From: Amycolatopsis acididurans
GTDB lineage: Bacteria; Actinomycetota; Actinomycetes; Mycobacteriales; Pseudonocardiaceae
Length of the DNA: 64,000 nucleotides
Reading direction: 5' to 3'
NCBI RefSeq assembly: GCF_012328925.1
Contig: NZ_JAAXLS010000026.1
Coordinates: forward strand, 1 to 64,000
In this document: positions 57,487-64,000 of the stretch, one piece after another
Layout of the letters: each line of letters begins with the position of its first letter
Position numbering within the stretch: position 1 is the first letter of the stretch
Translations under genes and position numbers: made by a program
The notes under the pieces: generated by a model
Database searches by the model: none
The model's input: only the letters and a program-made list of their open reading frames with translations
Told to the model about the DNA's origin: nothing

Positions 57487-59862
57487 TCATCCGTTCTGCC
57501 CTCCCGAGACGCCACGCGCCTGTCGCGTTCCACGTTGGAACGAAGCCATCGAGTTCCGCGCCGCTTCGGGGCTGCGCAGCCGCCGCGCCGCGGGCGCCGC
57601 CGCGTTCTCCTGGCCCTCCAGCTGGAGTTGCGGTACCAGATGGGCCTGACGGCGCCGGCGTGGCAGCGGCGCGCGTGGCTTCGCGCCCGGCCGCGGGGTG
57701 TCACCGAACGAGCTCCCGGCCGTCGCGCGCGGCGTCGCCGGTTCACCGGAAGGCTCCTCGACCGGCCAGTGCCGCGCCGGGACCTCTGTGTCCGCGGGCG
57801 GTCGCGGTACGGGGTCCTCGGCGGCTTGCGGCAGGAAGGGCATCTCCGGCTGCCGCCGTTTCCCGCGCTGGGCACCGGAACGCTCGTCGTCGGCTTGCTT
57901 CGCCGTCATGCCGTCGTCCTCGTCGAGCACCTTCGACGGAATCAGCACGATCGCCTTGACCCCGCCGTAAGCCGATTCGAGCAGGTTGACCGCGATCCCA
58001 TGCCGCTGAGCCAGCTGGCCGATCACGAACAAGCCGAGGTTGCGCTCACCGGCCAGCGCCATCTGCTGGAAGTCCGGCGGGTTGTGCAGCGTCTCGTTGA
58101 GCCGCTCACGTTCGGCGAGCTCGATACCGAGCCCCTGGTCCTCGACCTCGACCACGACTCCCCTGCCGACGAGGTTGCCGCGGACGGCGACCGGCGCGCC
58201 GGGAGGGGAGAACGAGATCGCGTTGTCCACCAGTTCAGCCAGCAGGTGGACCAGGTCGGCGACGACCGCACCCAGTACCCGTACCTCGGGCAGGCGCACC
58301 GCGCTGACGCGTTCGAAGCCTTCGGTCTCGGAGATCGCGCTGCGCACGATCTCCTCCAGTGCCACGGGTTTCCGCCATTTCCGTCCCGGCTGGCCACCGC
58401 CGAGGATCAGCAGGTTCTCGGCGTTGCGGCGGGCGCGGGTGGCGAGATGGTCCAGTTTGAACAACAGTTCCAGGTGCTCGGGATCGCTCTGTTTGGCCTC
58501 CGCGGCGTCGAGAACTTCGAGCTGCCGGTGCACGACCACCTGACTGCGGTGCGCGATGTCGAGGAAGACGCGGTTGATCCCGCCGCGGGTCTTGGCCTCG
58601 GCGGCCGCGGCGTCGACGGCGGTGCGCTGCGCCGTGGTGAAGGCCTGCGCCACTTGCCCGATCTCGTCGTGGCCGTCGTCCACCACGGTCATCTCGGATT
58701 CGACGTCGACCGGCTCGCCGTCGTTGAGCCTGCGGACCATGGACGGCAACGTCTCCCGCGCCAGTTCCAGCGTCTTCGTCCGCAGTGTGCGCAGCCTGCG
58801 CACAAGAGCGTTCGCGAGCCGCAACGCGATGAGGAACGCGGCGACCGCGAGCAGGAGCACCCCGGCGCCGGCCAGGATCGACTGCCACAGCAGCGTCGTG
58901 CCCGCGTCCTCGGCGAGGCTCTCGGCGTAGCGGAAGTGATCGCCCCACAGACCGAGCAACTCGCTGGAGACATGCTGTTCGGCAGTGACGAAATCCGCCA
59001 GGCCGACGCCCAGTGTCCCCGTCGTCGCAAGCGTGTTCTCCGCCCTGGTCACGAGTTGCCATCCGGGGCTGGCGACCAGCGCGTCGTACCGCGTGCGCTC
59101 GGTGCCCGTCAGCCGCGGAACCGCCGCGTCCAGCTGGCTGCGGTATCCACCCACCCGCTGCGCGTGCGCGAACTTCTCGTCCGGACTCAGCACGCCTTTC
59201 GCGACGTCCGCCGCGGCGAACCCGGCGGCGCGCGACTGCGAGTCCGTGACCGCGTACAGATCCGTCGAGACGATCTCTTCCGTGGCGCTCGACGAGTCCG
59301 GGGACGTACGCGCGATGTCTTCCAGGCCGGTGACGACATATCCGGAGAGCTGCGTGTAGAAGTCGTCGACTTCGGTCGCGGTCGAGGCCCGGACATCGAC
59401 GCTTTGCCGGACCACCGGTAGCCGCGAGACGAGTTCGACGAGCTTCGCGTTGGCCGCGGCCATCGCCTCCGGGTTGATGCCCGTCGCCTTGGCGGACGTG
59501 CCCGCCGCGCCGCTCATGATGGTCAGCACCGCGGTGGTGTCATCGCGCCGGGAGGTCAGTTCGGTCTGCGCCTGCCGGTCTCCGCCGAGCACGCGCAGGC
59601 TGGCCGAGCGCTCGGCCTGCACGACGCCGCCGAACTTGACCGCGAGGTCGGCCGTCTGACTGAGATAGGCCGAGAAGTTCCGGGCCGTGAGCCCGTTGTC
59701 GACAAGTATGCCGGCGATCGTCGCGCCGGTGATGAGCAGTGCCAAACTCGGAATCAGCACGATCGCGAGCACGCGCGTGCGGATGCTCGCCCGGGACCGG
59801 CGGCGCGCCCAAGCACCGGTCAGTCTGCCGAGCCAACGATTTCCCTTGGCCCGTTTCGCCAT
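57487..59862 (-). CDS. conservon sensor histidine-kinase-like protein (CvnA-like)
   Basis: The 791-residue protein has a first membrane helix (RVLAIVLIPSLALLITGATI), a long extracytoplasmic sensing domain with nitrate-sensor-like helices, a second helix (LAGAGVLLLAVAAFLIALRL), a HAMP region and a GHKL ATPase domain (ELVDNAISFSPPGAPVAVRG, VEVEDQGLGIELAERERLNE, NLGLFVIGQLAQRHGIAVNL). A Pro/Arg-rich disordered tail follows. A classic phospho-accepting H-box is not obvious. ATG 59862 is preferred over a TTG at 59874. Confidence 0.82.
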   Translation of the reverse strand: MAKRAKGNRWLGRLTGAWARRRSRASIRTRVLAIVLIPSLALLITGATIAGILVDNGLTARNFSAYLSQTADLAVKFGGVVQAERSASLRVLGGDRQAQTELTSRRDDTTAVLTIMSGAAGTSAKATGINPEAMAAANAKLVELVSRLPVVRQSVDVRASTATEVDDFYTQLSGYVVTGLEDIARTSPDSSSATEEIVSTDLYAVTDSQSRAAGFAAADVAKGVLSPDEKFAHAQRVGGYRSQLDAAVPRLTGTERTRYDALVASPGWQLVTRAENTLATTGTLGVGLADFVTAEQHVSSELLGLWGDHFRYAESLAEDAGTTLLWQSILAGAGVLLLAVAAFLIALRLANALVRRLRTLRTKTLELARETLPSMVRRLNDGEPVDVESEMTVVDDGHDEIGQVAQAFTTAQRTAVDAAAAEAKTRGGINRVFLDIAHRSQVVVHRQLEVLDAAEAKQSDPEHLELLFKLDHLATRARRNAENLLILGGGQPGRKWRKPVALEEIVRSAISETEGFERVSAVRLPEVRVLGAVVADLVHLLAELVDNAISFSPPGAPVAVRGNLVGRGVVVEVEDQGLGIELAERERLNETLHNPPDFQQMALAGERNLGLFVIGQLAQRHGIAVNLLESAYGGVKAIVLIPSKVLDEDDGMTAKQADDERSGAQRGKRRQPEMPFLPQAAEDPVPRPPADTEVPARHWPVEEPSGEPATPRATAGSSFGDTPRPGAKPRAPLPRRRRQAHLVPQLQLEGQENAAAPAARRLRSPEAARNSMASFQRGTRQARGVSGGQNG

Positions 59863-60359
59863 TCGTGCACGCAAAGTATCGCCCTGTCCTGGCTGAATAC
59901 AAGGATTGCCTGCGCGGTGTGCAAGTCGGCAACGGATGTCCGCCTCGTCGACTGCCGCGTGACGACGAGGATCAAACCATACGGAAATAGTTAAGGGAAG
60001 TGGGTACTTCGCCGAAGTGGGAATTGCTTGCTACCCACCCGGCACCCCGTCGTCCCAGAACGTTCTTGTGACATCTCGTAGCAGAAAGTCTCTTACGCGC
60101 CAATGGAATCCCGATTTCGATCACCCCGAATTTCGCGGCCGCACCCTTTCCCACCTCGGCATATCCATCTATTGGCGGAATGCCAAGAAATGTACCGCCA
60201 TCCAGCCCTAACAGACACTGTCCGATAGGTGTAGGGTGCCCGCATGGACGGAGCGGACGCCGCGAGATCGCGAGCATCGCCGGCATGTGCGTACAGGATC
60301 ACATCCGGCGCATGTCCACAAAGGACTCCGTCTCGGGCGAGAGCCTTTCTACACAGGGA
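59863..60359. other. intergenic region with an orphan TetR operator
   Basis: 497 bp with no supported gene. The left part holds the presumed promoter of the conservon; on the minus strand TTGTAT and GATACT, 16 bp apart, are near 59880-59905. The right part holds a degenerate TetR operator at 60209-60227 and a TAGGGT box at 60232-60237. Reading frames to the right of that box are antisense to the lipocalin gene and do not resemble proteins. Confidence 0.5.
60209..60227. promoter_or_regulatory. TetR-type operator 3 (degenerate copy)
   Basis: TAACAGACACTGTCCGATA differs from operators 1 and 2 at two arm positions plus the central base, which reads as G or C depending on strand. TAGGGT follows at 60232-60237, 6 bases before an ATG at 60244, the same arrangement as at the TetR promoter, but no convincing gene follows. 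Confidence 0.6.
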
Positions 60360-60800
60360 TCACGTCATGCCGAGCCTGCGCCACGTGAGTTCGTCCCACA
60401 TCGTGCGTCCGGACCGGGTGAGGCGCTGCTCCGTGGACAGCACGAGCAGGCCCGCCTCCCATCGCACGGTGCGCACCAGATCCGTGCCGGGATGTTCGGG
60501 ATAAAGCGAGATATCGAGGTGGTGCACGACCTGATCACCACGCAGCTCGAACCGGCCGCCGTAGCCGACGAAACCGAGCGCGGCGGCACCGCGCTCCTTG
60601 TCGTCCGCGGTGAGGAACCCGGCGCCCGCGCGCCATTCACGGTTCCGGCGCATGAGCAGTGCCGTGACCCGGCCGTCCGGCTGGTAGCTGAGCCGCCCGA
60701 CGGGACGGGGCCCGAGCACGTCGCCGACGGGGTTCCCGTCGACGACGCGGACGAAATCGAGCAGGTCCCAGGTCCCGTGAAGTTGTTCCACCGTCGTCAC
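60360..60800 (-). CDS. lipocalin-like domain protein
   Basis: The 146-residue protein has the lipocalin-like fold (EQLHGTWDLLDFVRVVDGNP, GRLSYQPDGRVTALLMRRNR, GFVGYGGRFELRGDQVVHHL, DLVRTVRWEAGLLVLSTEQR), a small beta-barrel with the GxW start. No signal peptide is seen, so it is probably cytoplasmic and may bind a hydrophobic intermediate. It is the last gene of the second catabolic operon, overlapping the LTP gene by four bases. Confidence 0.75.
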   Translation of the reverse strand: MTTVEQLHGTWDLLDFVRVVDGNPVGDVLGPRPVGRLSYQPDGRVTALLMRRNREWRAGAGFLTADDKERGAAALGFVGYGGRFELRGDQVVHHLDISLYPEHPGTDLVRTVRWEAGLLVLSTEQRLTRSGRTMWDELTWRRLGMT

Positions 60801-61855
60801 AGCGTCGCCTCCGTACCCAGCAGCGCCGTCGAGACGACGGGATCGCCCGGACCGCCGGTCATCAACGACAAGGCGGCGTCGGGCACCTGGTTGACCGACG
60901 TGCCGCGAACCTGCCGCACCGCCTCGTTCACCAGGCTCATCCCGTGGATGAATCCGTCGGCGAGGTTGCCGCCGGAGGTGTTGACCAGCAGCCGCCCGCC
61001 GGACGCGATGAGGTTGTCGAACGTGATGAAATCACCGGCGCTTTCCAGCGTGCAGAAGCCGTGGAAACCCGAGGACCAGTACGGGGTCTGGTTCTCCTCG
61101 ATCATGCCCCAGCCCCGCACCGCCCCGGTCGGTGCCCCGAGCAGATACGCGGGCGGCTGCGCCAGATCCTTCGCCCGTTGCGCGGACACGAGGATCACCG
61201 CCGCCCCGGCGTCGCTTTCCCTCGAGCAGCCGAAAAGATGGTACGGCTCGGAAATCCACCGTGATTCCTCGTAGCTCGTCTCGTCCAGCGGCGTATCCCG
61301 GCCGATCGCACGCGGGTTGCGGCGTGCGTGGTAGTAGGACGCCAGCGCCATATCGCGCAACGTCCGTGCGGGCACGCCCTCGGCCTCGATCAGCCGCGTC
61401 GAGCGGAGCGCGCACATCTGCGCCGGCGCGTCGAGCCCGTTGACCAGGTGCTGTGCCGCGGTGTCGTCCTGCGCGACGTCGACGCGCAGCCGCTGACCGC
61501 CCTTCTCCGACATCGCCCGGTAGACGGCGACCACGTCGGCCTGCCCCGTCACGATCGCGCTCGCGGCGAGCCCGAGCGCGCCGGGGATGCCGCCGCCGTG
61601 GGTCCATACGAGCGCGCCGAAGCGGAGTTCCTTCGTGCCCAGCGCGGGCATCATCCGCTGGCCGTCGTTGCGCTCGGAACCGTAGGACACGAAGCCGTCG
61701 ATCTCCGACGGGTGTATCCCGGCGTCCTCGCTCGCGGCGACGATCGCGCGCAAAGCCAGTTCCAGCGCGGGTTTCCCGGAAGTACCGCGCTTGTAGTACG
61801 GGGTCTCGCCGACGCCCGCCACCGCGGTCGTACCCCGCATGACCGCGTTCACCAT
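60797..61855 (-). CDS. thiolase-fold lipid-transfer protein (LTP), paralogue of 36774-37943
   Basis: The 352-residue protein follows the same plan as the LTP at 36774-37943 (AVAGVGETPYYKRGTSGKPA, EIDGFVSYGSERNDGQRMMP, SLTYPE thiolase core with LVWTHGGGIPGALGLAASAI, NTSGGNLADGFIHGMSLVNE) and also lacks a Cys at the thiolase nucleophile position. It was presumably the aldolase partner of the DUF35 gene immediately upstream, but that gene is frameshifted. ATG 61855 has AGG upstream; ATG 61840 is an alternative. Confidence 0.8.
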   Translation of the reverse strand: MVNAVMRGTTAVAGVGETPYYKRGTSGKPALELALRAIVAASEDAGIHPSEIDGFVSYGSERNDGQRMMPALGTKELRFGALVWTHGGGIPGALGLAASAIVTGQADVVAVYRAMSEKGGQRLRVDVAQDDTAAQHLVNGLDAPAQMCALRSTRLIEAEGVPARTLRDMALASYYHARRNPRAIGRDTPLDETSYEESRWISEPYHLFGCSRESDAGAAVILVSAQRAKDLAQPPAYLLGAPTGAVRGWGMIEENQTPYWSSGFHGFCTLESAGDFITFDNLIASGGRLLVNTSGGNLADGFIHGMSLVNEAVRQVRGTSVNQVPDAALSLMTGGPGDPVVSTALLGTEATL

Positions 61856-61864
61856 GTGACTGCC

Positions 61865-62204
61865 TCACTCCCCCGCCAGCGACCAGCGCAGCGCCGGATA
61901 GCCCTTGGATTTCGGCGACGGCGGGTCGATGTGGCCGCGGACCGGCGCCCCGATCCGCAGCCCGTCCTCGGCCCGTTCGCGTGTCCGGTCGAAGGCGTGC
62001 CAGCTGCGTGTCCAGGAGTAGACCGAGCCGGAACGGGTCGACGGGCACCCACTCCTGCTCCCACGAACCGCAGTCGCCGCAACGGAAGTGCGCGGGCCAC
62101 ATCCAGCGCGGCAGCCGGAACTCGCTGTCCTCGAGGAACTCCCAGTACTTCTCATCCGCGTTGATGCCACCGTTGATCCGGTGCGCCTGGAAGCTGTAGC
62201 CCAT
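61865..62204 (-). pseudogene. frameshifted DUF35 zinc-ribbon/OB-fold gene
   Basis: ATG 62204 after GGAGG opens a DUF35 N-terminus (YWEFLEDSEFRLPRWMWPAH, zinc-ribbon FRCGDCGSWEQEW) that is in frame to VPVDP near 62030. The rest of the family pattern (SVYSWTRSWHAFDRTRERAE and the C-terminal PPSPKSKGYPALRWSL) is in another frame, so the 340-bp span needs a one-base shift. The normal segment between RERAED and GLRIGAPV also appears to be missing about 30 residues. I infer loss of function, though a sequencing error cannot be excluded for the shift. Confidence 0.7.
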
Positions 62205-62215
62205 AGTGCCTCCGA

Positions 62216-63405
62216 TCAGCCCCAGTGGCGGGGATCGTCGAGTGCGCGATCGAGCCACTGATGGAAGTGCTGGTTGGCGATCTCGTTGCGGCCGAACAAC
62301 AACGGCGGCAAGTCCGTATTGGACACCGCGTGCTGCAAGGCGCGGTTGACGACCAGGTCCTCGTCGCGCAGCACCGCCATCAGGATGTCCCAGTTCTTGT
62401 CCCAGCGCGCCTTCTGCTCGTCGGTGACGGCGGGCTCGCGAATCAGGATGCGCATCTGCATCCGGGTGCCCTCCGCCGTGCCCGGCGCGGGCACGAAGGT
62501 GAGCACCTCCAGGTGATCGGGCTGCCGGAGGATACTCATGTTCGGCATGATGAAGTGCGCGATCGTGATGTGTCTGTTGATGTCCACTTCGGACGGATCC
62601 TGTTCACGCACCTTGTCGATGCTCTTGCGCGCCGACACCACGCGGGCGTGTCTGCCCATCTGCCGCCACGCCTGCACGTTGTTGTAGAAGTACGGCGCGA
62701 CGGTGCCCGCGTGTGTCGAGGCGATGTGGTAGCCGTCGAGGAAGGCGTCCATGAGCACCTTCCAGTTGATCTCCTCGTCGAAATCACCGGAGCGGCAACA
62801 GGTGTAGGAGTCCATGTCGAACGAGGTCAGCGCGTCGTCCAGCTCGGGGCCGAGCCACTGCGCCACATCGATCTTCACATCACCGCGCGCCGAGTCCACG
62901 ACCCAGACGAAACGTGCCGCTGCTCGACCGGGACTTCCAGCAGGCCCAGGCAGCTCTTGTCGACCTGGCCGAACGTCGGCTCGTGCGCGATCGCCCGCAG
63001 CGTCCCGTCTCCCGCGAAGGTCCAGCCGTGGTAGCGGCAGCTGAAGAACCTTCGCGAGCCGGCGTCGTCCATGACCAGCCGGGCGCCCCGGTGCCGGCAG
63101 ATGTTGACGAACCCGCGCACCTCGCCGTCCGGCTGACGCACCAGCACGATTTCGTTGTTGGGCAGCTGGACGGTGAGAAAGTCGTGTGGCTCCGGCAGTT
63201 GCGAACCGTGCGCGGCCACGACCGGGACGGTGCCGAAGATCTCGGCGCGTTCCCGCCGCGCGAGCGCGGGATCAGAGTAGGACCGCGGATCCACTTCGAG
63301 GATCTCGTCCGCCAGATCGGTGGTCCGGTTCTCGATGTGGCCGAACATCTGACGCGCGAACTCGGCCTTCTGCCCCGCGTCGTAAGGCAAGTCGGTGAAC
63401 ACCAT
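62216..63405 (-). pseudogene. frameshifted Rieske non-haem iron oxygenase alpha subunit
   Basis: ATG 63405 after GGAGG begins a Rieske oxygenase: the [2Fe-2S] motif is CRHRGARLV and SCRYHGWTF. After VPVEQRH the frame is lost; the downstream frame starting FVWVVDSARGDVK carries the mononuclear iron site (DGYHIASTHAGT) and runs to 62216. The 1190-bp span is one base short of a multiple of three, and restoring a G near 62913 (CAC-GG-TTCGTC) would join the frames. Together they would give a roughly 396-residue ring-hydroxylating-type oxygenase. It lies 32 bp after the ALDH gene. Decay or a sequencing error are both possible. Confidence 0.8.
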
Positions 63406-63437
63406 CGGAAAAGACCTCCTCCTTGAGGTTTCGGGTG

Positions 63438-64000
63438 TCACAGCTGCAGGCTTTTGACCTCGACGAACTCCCCGAGGCCGAACGCTTCGCCCTCGCGCCC
63501 GAGACCGGACTGCCGGTAGCCGCCGAAGGGCGCGGCGGCGTTGAACTTCCCGCCGTTGACCTCGATCTGCGTGGCCCGCAGCCGGCGGGCGACACGCTGG
63601 GCACGCTGGGCGTCGGCCGACCACACGGCGCCCGCGAGACCGTAGGGAGTGCCGTTGGCGATCGCGACGGCCTCCTCGTCGGTGTCGTAGGGAATAATCG
63701 AGAGCACCGGGCCGAAGATCTCCTCCTGGGCGATCCGGGCATTGGGGTCCACCTCGGAGAAAACGGCGGGCTCCACGAAGTAGCCACGCGAGTGGCGTCG
63801 CGAGGGCTCCGGCGAACCGGTGAGCAGTCGGGCGCCGTCCTCGATCCCCTGGCGGACATAGGAGAGCACGCGGTCGCGCTGGACCGCGCTCACCATCGGC
63901 CCGAGTTTCGTGGCGTCGTCGGCGGGATCGCCCGGCACGTACTGGGCGGCGGCCTCGGCGGCCAGTTCCCCGGCCTCGGCGAGCTGGTGCCGGGCCACGA
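63438..64000 (-). CDS. aldehyde dehydrogenase, C-terminal part (runs off the right edge)
   Basis: The 187 visible residues are the C-terminal third of an ALDH: GPMVSAVQRDRVLSYVRQGI, RIAQEEIFGPVLSIIPYDTD, ATQIEVNGGKFNAAAPFGGY and RQSGLGREGEAFGLGEFVEV. The catalytic Cys and cofactor regions are outside the window. It precedes the broken Rieske gene and heads the visible part of the second leftward catabolic operon, whose promoter is beyond the edge. Confidence 0.85.
   Translation of the reverse strand, partial: VARHQLAEAGELAAEAAAQYVPGDPADDATKLGPMVSAVQRDRVLSYVRQGIEDGARLLTGSPEPSRRHSRGYFVEPAVFSEVDPNARIAQEEIFGPVLSIIPYDTDEEAVAIANGTPYGLAGAVWSADAQRAQRVARRLRATQIEVNGGKFNAAAPFGGYRQSGLGREGEAFGLGEFVEVKSLQL

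Noticed and set aside
60244..60504. An 86-codon frame starting at the orphan TAGGGT promoter
   Set aside because: The frame runs antisense into the lipocalin gene and its translation (many Arg, Ser, Pro, Cys) has no recognisable structure. The promoter and operator are reported but not a gene.

Overview
The window is GC-rich DNA dense with genes, typical of an actinomycete and most likely a Pseudonocardiaceae member (Amycolatopsis-like). Supporting signs are F420/LLM-type oxidoreductases, a conservon signalling operon, an FprB-type ferredoxin reductase, a mycofactocin-type SDR, an NIS siderophore synthetase, and many genes that start 6-8 bases after a TANNNT -10 box (leaderless transcripts). 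No tRNA, rRNA, insertion sequence or CRISPR array was seen. The genus is inference. Region by region: 1-0.9 kb holds two broken genes (acetyltransferase, membrane protein). 1-12.5 kb is housekeeping and accessory metabolism: a GT87 mannosyltransferase; an operon of S9 peptidase, LLM oxidoreductase and NIS synthetase; divergent ornithine aminotransferase; a DUF2252/PAP2 pair; ZapE; a RibD-like reductase; a GNAT protein; and an ATP-dependent DNA ligase. 13.62-14.2 kb is a 22-bp-period repeat array that switches orientation in the middle. 14.3-22.3 kb carries a TAP-like lipoprotein hydrolase, a second GT87 enzyme, two divergent LLM oxidoreductases, a methyltransferase, a lipoprotein, an atypical SDR and a previously uncalled 51-aa membrane peptide. 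22.3-24.7 kb is a three-gene extracytoplasmic flavin electron-transfer cluster. 25.4-54.5 kb is a large catabolic island: FprB, two cytochromes P450, a GntR regulator, two acyl-CoA dehydrogenase pairs, two enoyl-CoA hydratase-like proteins, two AMP-forming acyl-CoA ligases, a tandem CaiB CoA-transferase, an LTP plus DUF35 pair, a thiolase-like protein, two aldehyde dehydrogenases, several SDRs, a fused 2Fe-2S reductase, an MHS transporter and a secreted seven-bladed propeller. Fifteen of these genes form one leftward operon (50.7 to 33.0 kb), mostly with 4-bp overlaps. 54.6-56.1 kb has a TetR regulator and a hydroxysteroid-dehydrogenase-like SDR. 56.1-59.9 kb is a conservon. 60.4-64 kb is a second leftward catabolic operon with a frameshifted Rieske oxygenase and a frameshifted DUF35 protein. 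How it fits together: the island reads as a full route in which a hydrophobic (probably alicyclic, terpenoid or steroid-like) compound is imported, hydroxylated by a P450, oxidised by SDR and ALDH to an acid, activated to a CoA thioester, and shortened by beta-oxidation and possibly a retro-aldol step by the LTP/DUF35 pair. Two regulatory layers are visible. AT-rich sites with a TAATCTT/AAGAT-like half-site lie in front of the GntR gene and four other units of the island. A perfect palindrome, TAACGGACAGTGTCCGTTA, lies before the transporter and the TetR gene, with a degenerate third copy near 60.2 kb. The substrate is not identified.
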